Under the pieces are notes generated by a model. The model was given only the letters and a program-made list of their open reading frames with translations. It was not told where the DNA came from and ran no database searches. This document shows positions 1 to 13,397 of a stretch of 64,000 nt of DNA, one piece after another. Numbering within the stretch: position 1 is the first letter of the stretch; every line of letters begins with the position of its first letter. A program made the position numbers and the translations under genes. Origin of the DNA: Cavia porcellus (taxonomy: Eukaryota > Chordata > Mammalia > Rodentia > Caviidae); the NCBI RefSeq assembly GCF_034190915.1, contig NW_026947545.1:1736001-1800000 (forward strand). The letters run 5' to 3'.

Positions 1-63
1 GAGGGTATGATTTAGGATAGCCAGTGAGTTGCAATGTAGGATGGAGAAAAGCATCGCGTGGTG
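1..63 (+). repeat. Partial monomer at left edge (subunit B)
   Basis: These are the last 63 bases of a B subunit, starting at GAGGGTATGATT and ending in GCATCGCGTGGTG. It has the B variant (GTATGATT, AGCCAGTGAGTTGC) that usually closes type-II 273-bp monomers. The array therefore continues to the left of the window. Confidence 0.95.
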
Positions 64-3000
64 GTCAGCATGGGGAGGTCAGGGAACATGCATTGGCAAT
101 GTAGGATAGGTTTCTGAAAAACATCGCGGGGTGGTGCGCATTGTATGGGTGTGTAACATTACATTCACTATTAGGAGTGAGAAAATCATCAAGGGGTGTT
201 GCGCATTGTATGGGTGTGTAACATTACATTAACTAGTAGGAGTGAGAAAAACATGACGGGGGGTGTGAAATCGAGGGTCTGAATTAGAATAGCCAGTGAG
301 TTGCAATGTAGCATGGAGAAAAGCATCGCAGGTTGGTCAGCATGGGGAGGTCAGGGAACATGCAGTGGCAATGTAGGATAAGTTTCTGAAAAACATCGCG
401 AGCTGGTGCACATCGTATGGGTGTGTAACATTACATTCACTAGTAGGAGTGAGAAAAACATCACGCGCTGGTGTGAATTGGAGGGTGTGAATTAGGATAG
501 GCAATGAGTGGCAATGTAGGATGGAGAAAAGCACCGCGGGGTGGTCAGCATGGGGAGGTTAGGGAACATGCAGTGGCAATGTAGGATAGGTTTCTGAAAA
601 ACATCGCGTCTTGGTGCGCATTGTATGGCTGTGTAACATTACATTCACTACTAGGAGTGAGAAAAACATCACGGGTTGGTGCGCATTGTATTGGTGTATA
701 ACATTACCCTCACTAGTAGGAGTGAGAAATACATCACGGGGTGGTGTGAATCCGAGTGTCTGAATTAGGATATGCAGTGAGTGGCAATGTAGAATGGAGA
801 AAAGCACCCAGGGGTGGTCAGCATGGGGAGGTCAGGGAACATACAGTGGCAATGTAGGATAGGTTTCTGAAAAACATCACGGGGTGGTGCGCATTGTATG
901 GGTGTGTTACATTACATTCACTAGTAGAAGTGAGAAAAACATCACGGGGTGGTGTGAATCAGAGGGTCTGAATAATGATAGGCAGTGAGTGGCAATGTAG
1001 GATGGAGAAAAGTACTGCGGGGTGGTCAGCATGGGGAGGTCAGGGAACATGCAGTGGCAATGTTGGATAGGTTTCTGAAAAAATTCGCGGGGTGGTGCGC
1101 ATACTATGGGTGTGTAATATTACATTCACTAGTAGGTGTGAGAAAAACATCTTGGGGTGGTGCGCATGTAATTGGTGTGTAACATTACATTCACTTGTAG
1201 GAGTGATAAAAACATCACGTGGTTGTGTGAATCCGAGGGTCTGAATTCGGATAGCCAGTGATTGGCAATGTAGGATGGACAAAAGCACCGCGGGGTGGTC
1301 AGAATGGGGAGGTCAGGAAACATGCAGTGGTAATGTAGGATAGGTTTCTGAAAAACATCGCGGGGTGATGCGCATTGTATGGGTGTGTAACATTACATTC
1401 ACTAGTAGGAGTGAGAAAAACATCACGTGGTGGTGTGAATTGGAGAGTCTGATTTATGATACGCAGTGAGTGGCATTGTAGGATGGAGAAAAGCTCCGCG
1501 GGGTGGTCAGCATGGGGAGGTCAGGGAACATGCAGTGGCAATGTAGGATAGGTTTCTGAAAAACATCGCGGCGGTGGTGCGCATTGTAGGTGTGTGTAAC
1601 TTTACATTCACTAGTAGGAGTGAGAAAAACATCACGGGGTGTTGCGCATTGTTTGTGTGTGTAACGTTACATTCACTAGTAGGAGTGAGAAAAACATCAC
1701 AGGGTGGTGTGTATCGGAGGGTATGATTTAGGATAGCCAGTGAGTTGCAATGTAGGATGGAGAAAAGCATCGCGGGGTGGTCAGCATGGGGAGGTCAGGG
1801 AACATGCAGTGGCAATGTAGGATAGGTTTCTGAAAAAAATCGCGGGGTGGTGCGCATTGTATGGGTGAGTAACTTTATATTCACTAGTAGGAGTGAGAAA
1901 AACATCACTGGGTGGTGTGAATCGGAGGGTCTGAATTGGGATAGACAGTGAGTGGCAATGTACGATGCAGAAAATCACCGCGGGGTGTCAGCATAGGGAG
2001 GTCTGGGAACATGCAGTGGCAATGTAGGAAAGGTTTCTGAAAAACATCGCGGGGTGGTGCGCATTGTATGGGTGTGTAACATTACATTCACTAGTATGAG
2101 TGAGAAAAATATCACGGGGTGTTGTGAATCGGAGGTTCTGAATTAGGTTAGGCAGTGAGTGGCAATGTAGGATGGAGAACAGCACTGCGGGGTTGTCAGC
2201 ATGTGGAGGTCAGGGAACATGCATTGGCAATGTAGGATAGGTTTCTGAAAAACATAGCGGGGTGGTGCGCATTGTATGGTTGTGTAACATTACATTCACT
2301 AGTAGGAGTGAGAAAAACATCACGGAGTGGTGCGCTTTGTATTGGTGTGTAACATTACATTCACTAGTAGGAGTGAGAAAAACATCACGGGGAGTTGTGA
2401 ATCCGAGGGTCTGAATTAGGATATGCAGTGAGTGGCAATGTAGGATGTAGAAAAGCACCCAGGGGTGGTCAGCATGGGGAGGTCAGGGAACATACAGTGG
2501 CAATGTAGGATAGGTTTCTGAAAAACATCGCGGGATGGTGCGCATTGTATGGGTGTGTAACATTACATTCAACAGTAGGAGTGAGAAAAACATCACGGGG
2601 TGGTGTGAATCGGAGGGTCTGAATTAGGATAGGCAGTGAGTGGCAATGTAGGATGGAGAAAAGCACCGCATGGTGGTCAGCATGGGGAGGTCAGGTAAGA
2701 TAAAGTGGCAATGTAGTATAGGTTTCTGAAAAACATCGCGGGGTGGTGCGCATTGTATGGGTGTGTATCATTACATTCACTAGTAGGAGTGAGAAAAACA
2801 TCACGGGGTGTTGCGCATTGTATGGGTGTGTAACATTACATTCACTAGTAGGAGTGAGAAAAACATCACAGGGTGGTGTGAATCGGAGGGTATGATTTAG
2901 GATAGCCAGTGAGTTGCAATGTAGGATGGAGAAAAGCATCGCGGGGTGGTCAGCATGGTGAGGTCAGGGAACATGCAGTGGCAATGTAGGATAGGTTTCT

Positions 3001-6000
3001 GAAAAACATAGCGGGGTGGTGCGTATTGTATGGGTGTGTAACATTACATTCACTAGTAGGAGTGAGAAAAACATCACGGGGTGGTGTGAATCGGAGGGTC
3101 TGAATTAGGATAGGCAGTGAGTGGCAATGTAGGATGGAGAAAAGTACTACGGGGTGGTCAGCATGTGGAGGTCAGGGAACATGCATTGGCAATGCAGGAT
3201 AGATTTCTGAAAAACATAGCAGGATGGTGCGCATTGTATGGGTGTGTAACATTACATTGACTAGTAGGAGTGAGAAAAACATCACGGGGTGGTGCGCTTT
3301 GTATTGGTGTGTAACATTACATTCACTAGTAGGAGTGAGAAAAACATCACGCGGAATTGTGAATCCGAGGGTCTGAATTAGGATATGCAGTGAGTGGCAA
3401 TGTAGGATGTAGAAAAGCACCCAGGGGTGGTCAGCATGGGGAGGTCAGGGAACATACAGTGGCAATGTAGGATAGGTTTCTGAAAAACATCGCGGGGTGG
3501 TGCGCATTGTATCGTTGTGTAACATTACATTCACTGGTAGGAGTGAGAAAAACATCAATGGGAGGTGTGAATCCGAGGGTCTGAATTAGGAAAGGCAGTG
3601 AGTGGCAATGTAGGATGGAGAAAAGCACCCAGGGGTGGTCAGCATGGGGAGGTCAGGAAACATACAGCGGCAATGTAGTATAGGTTTCTGAAAACCATCG
3701 CGGGATTGTGCGCATTGTATGTGTGCGTAACATTACATTCAATAGTAGGAGTGAGAAAAACATCACGGGGTGGTGTGAATCGGAGGGTCTGAATTAGGAT
3801 AGGCAGTGAGAGTCAATGTAGGATGGAGAAAAGCACCGCGGGGTACTCAGCATGGGGAGGTCAGGGAACATGCAGTGGCAATGTAGGATAGGTTTCTGAA
3901 AAACATCGCGGGGTGGTGCGCATTGTATGGGTTTGTAACATTACATTCACTAGTATGAGTGAGAAAAACATCAACGGGTGGTGTGAATCGGAGGTTCTGA
4001 ATTAGGATAGGCTGTGAGTGGCAATGTAGGATGGAGAAATGCACTGTGGGGTGGTCAGCATGTGGAGGTCAGGGAACATGCATTGGCAATGTAGGATAGG
4101 TTTCTGAAAAACATAGCGGGGTGGTGCGCATTGTATGGGTGTGTAACATTACATTCACTACTAGGAGTGAGAAAAACATCACGGGGTGGTGCGCATTGTA
4201 TTGGTGTGTAACATTACATTCACTAGTAGGAGTGAGAAAACATCACGGGGTGGTGTGAATCGGAGGGTCTGAATAACGATAGGCAGTGAGTGGCAATGTA
4301 GGATGGAGAAAAGTACTGCGGGGTGGTCAGCATGGCGAGGTCAGGGAACATGCAGTGGCAATGTAGGATAAGTTTCTGAAAAACATCGCGGGCTGGTGCA
4401 CATCGTATGGGTGTGTAACATTACATTCACTAGTAGGAGTGAGAAAAACATCACGCGGTGTTGTGAATCGGAGGGTGTGAATTAGGATAGGCAATGAGTG
4501 GCAATGTAGGATGGAGAAAAGCACCGCGGGGTGGTCAGCATGGGCAGGTCAGGGAACATGCAGTGGCAATGTAGGATAGGTTTTTGAAAAACATCCCAGG
4601 GTGGTGCGCATTGTATGGCTGTGTAACACTACATTCACTAGTATGAGTGAGAAAAACATCACGCGGTGGTGTGAATCGGAGGGTGTGAGTTAGGATAGGC
4701 AATGAGTGGCAATGTAGGATGGAGAAAAGCACCGCGGGGTGGTCAGCATGGGGAGGTCAGGGAACATGCAGTGGCAATGTAGGATAGGTTTCTGAAAAAC
4801 ATCGCGGGGTGGTGCGCATAGTATGGGTGTGTATCATGACATTCACTATTAGGAGTGAGAAAATCATCACAGGGTGTTTCGCATTGTATTGGTGTGTAAC
4901 ATTACATTCACTAGTAGGAGTGAGAAAAACATCACGGGGTGGTGCGCTTTGTATGCGTGTGTAACATTACATTCACTAGTAGGAGTGAAAAAAACATCAC
5001 GGGGAGGTGTGAATCCGAGGGTCTGAATTAGGATATGCAGTGAGTGGCAATGCAGGATGTAGAAAAGCACCCGGGGGTGGTCAGCATGGGGAGGTCAGGG
5101 AACATACAGTGGCAATGTAGGATAGGTTTCTGAAAAACATCGCAGGATGGTGCGCATTGTATGGGTGTGTAACATTACATTCACCAGTAGGAGTGAGAAA
5201 AACATCACGGGGTGGTGTGAATCGGAGGGTCTGAATTAGGATAGGCAGTAAGTGGCAATGTAGGATGGAGAAAAGCACCGCAGGGTGGTCATCATGGGGA
5301 GGTCAGGGATCATAAAGTGGCAATGTAGGATAGGTTTCTGAAAAACATCGCGGGGTGGTGTGCATTGTATGGGTGTGTAACATTACATTCACAAGGAGGA
5401 GTGCGAAAAACATCACGGGGTGTTACGCATTGTATGGGTGTGTAACATTACATTCACTACTAGGAGTGAGAAATACATCACGGGGTGGTGTGAATCCGAG
5501 GGTCTGAATTAGGATATGCAGTGAGTGGCAATGTAGAATGGAGAAAAGCACCCAGGGGTGGTCAGCATGGGGAGGTCAGGGAACATACAGTGGCAATGTA
5601 GGATAGGTTTCTGAAAAACATCACGGGGTGGTGCGCATTGTATAGGTGTGTTACATTACATTCACTAGTAGAAGTGAGAAAAACATGACGGGGTGGTGTG
5701 AATCGGAGGGTCTGAATAACGATAGGCAGTGAGTGGCAATGTAGGATGGAGAAAAGTACTGCGGGGTGGTCAGCATGGCGAGGTCAGGGAACATGCAGTG
5801 TCAATGTTGGATAGGTTTCTGAAAAACTTCGCGGGGTGGTGCGCATAGTATGGGTGTGTAACATTACATTCACTAGTATGTGTGAGAAAAACATCATGGG
5901 GTGGTGCGCATATAATTGGTGTGTAACATTACATTCACATGTAGGAGTGAGAAAAACATCACGTGGTTGTGTGAATCCGAGGGTCTGAATTCGGATAGGC

Positions 6001-7003
6001 AGTGATTGGCAATGTAGGATGGACAAAAGCACCGCGGGGTGGACAGAATGGGGAGGTCAGGTAACATGCAGTGGCAATGTAGGATAGGTTTCTGAAAAAC
6101 ATCGCGGGGTGATGCGCATTGTATGGGTGTGTAACATTACATTCACAAGTAGGAGTGAGAAAAACATCACGTGGTGGTGTGAATTGGAGAGTATGAATTA
6201 TGATACGCAGTGAGTGGCAATGTAGGATGGAGAAAAGCTCCGCGGGGTGGTCAGCATGGGGAGGTCAGGGAACATGCAGTGGCAATGTAGGATAGGTTTC
6301 TGAAAAACATCGCGGTGGTGGTGCGCATTGTAGGTGTGTGACTTTACATTCACTAGTAGGAGTGAGAAAAACATCACGGGGTGTTGCGCATTGTATGTGT
6401 GTGTAACATTACATTCACTAGTAGGAGTGAGAAAAACATCACAGGGTGGTGTGAATCAGAGGGTATGATTTAGGATAGCCAGTGAGTTGCAATGTAGGAT
6501 GGAGAAAAGCATCGCGTGGTGGTCAGCATAGGGAGGTCAGGTAACATGCAGTGGCAATGTAGGATAGGTTTCTGAAAAACATCGCGGGGTGATGCGCATT
6601 GTATGGGTGTGTAACATTACATTCACTAGTAGGAGTGAGAAAAACATCACGTGGTGGTGTGAATTGGAGAGTCTGAATTATGATACGCAGTGAGTGGCAA
6701 TGTAGGATGGAGAAAAGCTCCGCGGGGAGGTCAGCATGGGGAGGTCAGGGAACATGCAGTGGCAATGTAGGATAGGTTTCTGAAAAACATCGCGGTGGTG
6801 GTGCGCATTGTAGGTGTGTGTAACTTTGCATTCACTAGTAGGAGTGAGAAAAACATCACGGGGTGTTGCGCATTGTATGTGTGTGCAACATTACATTCCC
6901 TAGTAGGAGTGAGAAAAACATCACAGGGTGGTGTGAATCGGAGGGTATGATTTAGGATAGCCAGTGAGTTGCAATGTAGGATGGAGAAAAGCATCGCGGG
7001 GTG
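64..7003. repeat. 6,940-bp block of 29 monomers, first copy
   Basis: Monomer order by length is L S L S L S L S S L S L S L S S S L S S XL S L S L S L S L. The sequence from 7004 on then repeats it at an offset of exactly 6,940 bp (64 to 7004, 336 to 7276, 1025 to 7965, 2676 to 9616). Beyond 10097 the second version carries an extra S monomer (offset 7,148) and then an extra 1,170 bp (offset 8,318), so this block looks like a shorter relative of the 7.56-kb higher-order repeat to its right. Within it, 336-817-1298 and similar runs step by 481 bp, an S+L dimer. Confidence 0.9.
4742..5079 (+). repeat. Extra-long monomer (XL, 338 bp, C-A-A-A-B)
   Basis: C 4742-4811 is followed by three consecutive A subunits, 4812-4876, 4877-4941 and 4942-5006, then B 5007-5079. 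A2 starts TTTCGCATTG and A3 starts GTGCGCTTTG with TATGCGTGTG, so the three A copies differ from one another and are not a fresh triplication. The same marked trio recurs at 13060, 20621, 28183 and 34640. Confidence 0.93.
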
Positions 7004-8926
7004 GTCAGCATGGGGAGGTCAGGGAACATGCATTGGCAATGTAGGATAGGTTTCTGAAAAACATCGCGGGGTGGTGCGCATTGTATGGGTGTGTAACATT
7101 ACATTCACTATTAGGAGTGAGAAAATCATCAAGGGGTGTTGCGCATTGTATGGGTGTGTAACATTACATTAACTAGTAGGAGTGAGAAAAACATGACGGG
7201 GGGTGTGAATCCGATGGTCTGAATTAGGATAGCCAGTGAGTTGCAATGTAGCATGGAGAAAAGCATCGCAGGTTGGTCAGCATGGGGAGGTCAGGGAACA
7301 TGCAGTGGCAATGTAGGATAAGTTTCTGAAAAACATCGCGGGCTGGTGCACATCGTATGGGTGTGTAACATTACATTCACTAGTAGGAGTGAGAAAAACA
7401 TCACGCGCTGGTGTGAATCGGAGGGTGTGAATTACGATAGGCAATGAGTGGCAATGTAGGATGGAGAAAAGCACCGCAGGGTGGTCAGCATGGGGAGGTT
7501 AGGGAACATGCAGTGGCAATGTAGGATAGGTTTCTGAAAAACATCGCGTCTTGGTGCGCATTGTATGGCTGTGTAACATTACATTCACTACTAGGAGTGA
7601 GAAAAACATCACGGGTTGGTGCGCATTGTATTGGTGTATAACATTACACTCACTAGTAGGAGTGAGAAATACATCACGGGGTGGTGTGAATCCGAGTGTC
7701 TGAATTAGGATATGCAGTGAGTGGCAATGTAGAATGGAGAAAAGCACCCAGGGGTGGTCAGCATGGGGAGGTCAGGGAACATACAGTGGCAATGTAGGAT
7801 AGGTTTCTGAAAAACATCACGGGGTGGTGCGCATTGTATGGGTGTGTTACATTACATTCACTAGTAGAAGTGAGAAAAACATCACGGGGTGGTGTGAATC
7901 AGAGGGTCTGAATAACGATAGGCAGTGAGTGGCAATGTAGGATGGAGAAAAGAACTGCGGGGTGGTCAGCATGGGGAGGTCAGGGAACATGCAGTGGCAA
8001 TGTTGGATAGGTTTCTGAAAAAATTCGCGGGGTGGTGCGCATAGTATGGGTGTGTAATATGACATTCACTAGTAGGTGTGAGAAAAACATCTTGGGGTGG
8101 TGCGCATGTAATTGGTGTGTAACATTACATTCACTTGTAGGAGTGAGAAAAACATCACGTGGTTGTGTGAATCCGAGGGTCTGAATTCGGATAGCCAGTG
8201 ATTGGCAATGTAGGATGGACAAAAGCACCGCGGGGTGGTCAGAATGGGGAGGTCAGGGAACATGCAGTGGTAATGTAGGATAGGTTTCTGAAAAACATCG
8301 CGGGGTGATGCGCATTGTATGGGTGTGTAACATTACATTCACTAGTAGGAGTGAGAAAAACATCACGTGGTGGTGTGAATTGGAGAGTCTGAATTATGAT
8401 ACGCAGTGAGTGGCATTGTAGGATGGAGAAAAGCTCCGCGGGGTGGTCAGCATGGGGAGGTCAGGGAACATGCAGTGGCAATGTAGGATAGGTTTCTGAA
8501 AAACATCGCGGCGGTGGTGCGCATTGTAGGTGTGTGTAACTTTACATTCACTAGTAGGAGTGAGAAAAACATCACGGGGTGTTGCGCATTGTTTGTGTGT
8601 GTAACGTTACATTCACTAGTAGGAGTGAGAAAAACATCACAGGGTGGTGTGTATCGGAGGGTATGATTTAGGATAGCCAGTGAGTTGCAATGTAGGATGG
8701 AGAAAAGCATCGCGGGGTGGTCAGCATGGGGAGGTCAGGGAACATGCAGTGGCAATGTAGGATAGGTTTCTGAAAAAAATCGCGGGGTGGTGCGCATTGT
8801 ATGGGGGAGTAACTTTATATTCACTAGTAGGAGTGAGAAAAACATCACTGGGTGGTGTGAATCGGAGGGTCTGAATTAGGATAGACAGTGAGTGGCAATG
8901 TACGATGCAGAAAATCACCGCGGGGT
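7004..8926. repeat. Start of the second 6.94-kb-type block (8 monomers)
   Basis: Order L S L S L S L S, matching 64-1986 at an offset of 6,940 bp with scattered single-base changes. It forms the left flank of the three homogeneous higher-order repeats. Similarity to the first block continues past 8927 into HOR copy 1, so this marks a change of periodicity rather than a change of sequence family. Confidence 0.85.
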
Positions 8927-10304
8927 GTCAGCATAGGGAGGACTGGGAACATGCAGTGGCAATGTAGGAAAGGTTTCTGAAAAACATTGCGGGGTGGTGC
9001 GCATTGTATGGGTGTGTAACATTACATTCACTAGTATGAGTGAGAAAAATATCACGGGGTGTTGTGAATCGGAGGTTCTGAATTAGGTTAGGCAGTGAGT
9101 GGCAATGTAGGATGGAGAAAAGCACTGCGGGGTTGTCAGCATGTGGAGGTCAGGGAACATGCATTGGCAATGTAGGATAGGTTTCTGAAAAACATAGCGG
9201 GGTGGTGCGCATTGTATGGTTGTGTAACATTACATTCACTAGTAGGAGTGAGAAAAACATCACGGAGTGGTGCGCTTTGTATTGGTGTGTAACATTACAT
9301 TCACTAGTAGGAGTGAGAAAAACATCACGGGGAGTTGTGAATCCGAGGGTCTGAATTAGGATACGCAGTGAGTGGCAATGTAGGATGTAGAAAAGCACCC
9401 AGGGGTGGTCAGCATGGGGAGGTCAGGGAACATACAGTGGCAATGTAGGATAGGTTTCTGAAAAACATCGCGGGATGGTGCGCATTGTATGGGTGTGTAA
9501 CATTACATTCAACAGTAGGAGTGAGAAAAACATCACGGGGTGGTGTGAATCGGAGGGTCTGAATTAGGATAGGCAGTGAGTGGCAATGTAGGATGGAGAA
9601 AAGCACCGCATGGTGGTCAGCATGGGGAGGTCAGGTAAGATAAAGTGGCAATGTAGGATAGGTTTCTGAAAAACATCGCGGGGTGGTGCGCATTGTATGG
9701 GTGTGTATCATTACATTCACTAGTAGGAGTGAGAAAAACATCACGGGGTGTTGCGCATTGTATGGGTGTGTGACATTACATTCACTAGTAGGAGTGAGAA
9801 AAACATCACAGGGTGGTGTGAATCGGAGGGTATGATTTAGGATAGCCAGTGAGTTGCAATGTAGGATGGAGAAAAGCATCGCGGGGTGGTCAGCATGGTG
9901 AGGTCAGGGAACATGCAGTGGCAATGTAGGATAGGTTTCTGAAAATCATCGCGGGGTTGTGCGCATTGCATGGGTGTGTAACATTACATTCACTAGTAGG
10001 AGTGAGAAAAACATCACGCGGTGGTGTGAATCGGAGGGTCTGAATTAGGATAGGCAGTGAGTGGCAATGTAGGATGGAGAAAAGCACCGCGGGGTGGTCA
10101 GCATGGGGAGGTCAGGGAACATGCAGTGGCAATGTAGGATAGGTTTCTGAAAAACATTGCGGTGTGGTGCGCATTGTATGGGTGTGTAACATTACATTCA
10201 CTAGTAGGAGTGAGAAAAACATCACGGGGTGGTGTGAATCGGAGGGTCTGAATTAGGATAGGCAGTGAGTGGCAATGTAGGATGGAGAAAAGTACTACGG
10301 GGTG

Positions 10305-11474
10305 GTCAGCATGTGGAGGACAGGGAACATGCATTGGCAATGCAGGATAGATTTCTGAAAAACATAGCAGGATGGTGCGCATTGTATGGGTGTGTAACAT
10401 TACATTGACTAGTAGGAGTGAGAAAAACATCACGGGGTGGTGCGCTTTGTATTGGTGTGTAACATTACATTCACTAGTATGAGTGAGAAAAACATCACGC
10501 GGAATTGTGAATCCGAGGGTCTGAATTAGGATATGCAGTGAGTGGCAATGTAGGATGTAGAAAAGCACCCAGGGGTGGTCAGCATGTGGAGGTCAGGGAA
10601 CATACAGTGGCAATGTAGGATAGGTTTCTGAAAAACATCGTGGGGTGGTGCGCATTGTATGATTGTGTAACATTACATTCACTGGTAGGAGTGAGAAAAA
10701 CATCAATGGGAGGTGTGAATCCGAGGGTCTGAATTAGGAAAGGCAGTGAGTGGCAATGTAGGATGGAGAAAAGCACCCAGGGGTGGTCAGCATGGGGAGG
10801 TCAGGAAACATACAGCGGCAATGTAGTATAGGTTTCTGAAAACCATCGCGGGATTGTGCGCATTGTATGTGTGCGTAACATTACATTCAATAGTAGGAGT
10901 GAGAAAAACATCACGGGGTGGTGTGAATCGGAGGGTCTGAATTAGGATAGGCAGTGAGAGTCAATGTAGGATGGAGAAAAGGACCGCGGGGTACTCAGCA
11001 TGGGGAGGTCAGGGAACATGCAGTGGCAATGTAGGATAGGTTTCTGAAAAACATCGCGGGGTGGTGCGCATTGTATGGGTGTGTAACATTACATTCACTA
11101 GTATGAGTGAGAAAAACATCAACGGGTGGTGTGAATCGGAGGTTCTGAATTAGGATAGGCTGTGAGTGGCAATGTAGGATGGAGAAAAGCACTGGGGGGT
11201 GGTCAGCATGTGGAGGTCAGGGAACATGCATTGGCAATGTAGGATAGGTTTCTGAAAAACATAGCGGGGTGGTGCGCATTGTATGGGTGTGTAACATTAC
11301 ATTCACTACTAGGAGTGAGAAAAACATCACGGGGTGGTGCGCATTGTATTGGTGTGTAACATTACATTCACTAGTAGGAGTGAGAAAAACATCACGGGGT
11401 GGTGTGAATCGGAGAGTCTGAATTAGGATAGGCAGTGAGTGGCAATGTAGGATGGAGAAAAGTACTACGGGGTG
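10305..11474. repeat. Nested 1,170-bp duplication, left half (HOR copy 1)
   Basis: Five monomers, L S S S L (273+624+273). The next block, 11475-12643, repeats the L S S S L order and the same variants (GCAATGCAGGATAGATTTC, GACTAGTAGG, TACTCAGCATGG). The block at 3157-4325 has a single copy, so the duplication is a derived feature of the 7.56-kb repeat. Confidence 0.9.
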
Positions 11475-12643
11475 GTCAGCATGTGGAGGTCAGGGAACAT
11501 GCATTGGCAATGCAGGATAGATTTCTGAAAAACATAGCAGGATGGTGCGCATTGTATGGGTGTGTAACATTACATTGACTAGTAGGAGTGAGAAAAACAT
11601 CACGGGGTGGTGCGCTTTGTATTGGTGTGTAACATTACATTCACTAGTAGGAGTGAGAAAAACATCACGCGGAATTGTGAATCCGAGGGTCTGAATTAGG
11701 ATATGCAGTGAGTGGCAATGTAGGATGTAGAAAAGCACCCAGGGGTGGTCAGCATGGGGAGGTCAGGGAACATACAGTGGCAATGTAGGATAGGTTTCTG
11801 AAAAACATCGCGGGGTGGTGCGCATTGTATGGTTGTGTAACATTACATTCACTGGTAGGAGTGAGAAAAACATCAATGGGAGGTGTGAATCCGAGGGTCT
11901 GAATTAGTAAAGGCAGTGAGTGGCAATGTAGGATGGAGAAAAGCACCCAGGGGTGGTCAGCATGGGGAGGTCAGGAAACATACAGCGGCAATGTAGTATA
12001 GGTTTCTGAAAACCATCGCGGGATTGTGCGCATTGTATGTGTGCGTAACATTACATTCAATAGTAGGAGTGAGAAAAACATCACGGGATGGTGTGAATCG
12101 GAGGGTCTGAATTAGGATAGGCAGTGAGAGTCAATGTAGAATGGAGAAAAGCACCGCGGGGTACTCAGCATGGGGAGGTCAGGGAACATGCAGTGGCAAT
12201 GTAGGATAGGTTTCTGAAAAACATCGCGGGGTGATGCGCATTGTATGGGTATGTAACATTACATTCACTAGTATGAGTGAGAAAAACATCAACGGGTGGT
12301 GTGAATCAGAGGTTCTGAATTAGGATAGGCTGTGAGTGGCAATGTAGGATGGAGAAAAGCACTGTGGGGTGGTCAGCATGTGGAGGTCAGGGAACATGCA
12401 TTGGCTATGTAGGATAGGTTTCTGAAAAACATAGCGGGGTGGTGCGCATTGTATGGGTGTGTAACATTACATTCACTACTAGGAGTGAGAAAAACATCAC
12501 GGGGTGGTGCGCATTGTATTGGTGTGTAACATTACATTCACTAGTAGGAGTGAGAAAACATCACGCGGTGGTGTGAATCGGAGGGTCTGAATAACGATAG
12601 GCAGTGAGTGGCAATGTAGGATGGAGAAAAGTACTGCGGGGTG
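11475..12643. repeat. Nested 1,170-bp duplication, right half (HOR copy 1)
   Basis: The second L S S S L block, 1,169 bp because its last L monomer is 272 bp (GAGAAAACATC lacks one A). It is followed by the S monomer at 12644 that corresponds to 4326 in the undivided block. Confidence 0.9.
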
Positions 12644-13059
12644 GTCAGCATGGCGAGGTCAGGGAACATGCAGTGGCAATGTAGGATAAGTTTCTGAAAA
12701 ACATCGCGGGCTGGTGCACATCGTATGGGTGTGTAACATTACATTCACTAGTAGGAGTGAGAAAAACATCACGCGGTGTTGTGAATCGGAGGGTGTGAAT
12801 TAGGATAGGCAATGAGTGGCAATGTAGGATGGAGAAAAGCACCGCGGGGTGGTCAGCATGGGCAGGTCAGGGAACATGCAGTGGCAATGTAGGATAGGTT
12901 TTTGAAAAACATCCCAGGGTGGTGCGCATTGTATGGCTGTGTAACACTACATTCACTAGTATGAGTGAGAAAAACATCACGCGGTGGTGTGAATCGGAGG
13001 GTGTGAGTTAGGATAGGCAATGAGTGGCAATGTAGGATGGAGAAAAGCACCGCGGGGTG

Positions 13060-13397
13060 GTCAGCATGGGGAGGTCAGGGAACATGCAGTGGCAATGTAG
13101 GATAGGTTTCTGAAAAACATCGCGGGGTGGTGCGCATAGTATGGGTGTGTATCATTACATTCACTATTAGGAGTGAGAAAATCATCACAGGGTGTTTCGC
13201 ATTGTATTGGTGTGTAACATTACATTCACTAGTAGGAGTGAGAAAAACATCACGGGGTGGTGCGCTTTGTATGCGTGTGTAACATTACATTCACTAGTAG
13301 GAGTGAAAAAAACATCACGGGGAGGTGTGAATCCGAGGGTCTGAATTAGGATATGCAGTGAGTGGCAATGCAGGATGTAGAAAAGCACCCGGGGGTG
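13060..13397 (+). repeat. XL monomer in HOR copy 1
   Basis: A 338-bp, three-A monomer with the same variants as 4742-5079, including TTTCGCATTG and TATGCGTGTG. It is monomer 19 of the 32-monomer higher-order repeat. Confidence 0.92.

Noticed and set aside
985..1182. Plus-strand open frames of 60-83 codons (for example 985-1182, 30168-30389, 33537-33788)
   Set aside because: They appear only where a substitution or small indel removes a stop, are short, and cross subunit borders with no constant start or end. They look like chance frames in satellite sequence.
1660..1675. Palindromic GTAACGTTAC in some A subunits as a regulatory site
   Set aside because: It is a one-base variant of the usual GTAACATTAC and is inherited within one monomer lineage (1506 type); nothing ties it to regulation.
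4742..5079. Transposable-element insertion explaining the longer monomers
   Set aside because: The added 65 or 130 bp is one or two more copies of the neighbouring A subunit, with no target-site duplication, inverted ends or foreign sequence.
10098..10568. Minus-strand open frames of 65, 82, 87 and up to 156 codons, once per monomer
   Set aside because: They recur in every monomer in step with the repeat, many open with GTG instead of ATG, and end at stops built into subunit C. The 208-bp period is not a multiple of three, so the frame is lost from one monomer to the next. The 156-codon case is a short and a long monomer read through where a stop is mutated. No domain or codon signal separates them from repeat by-products.
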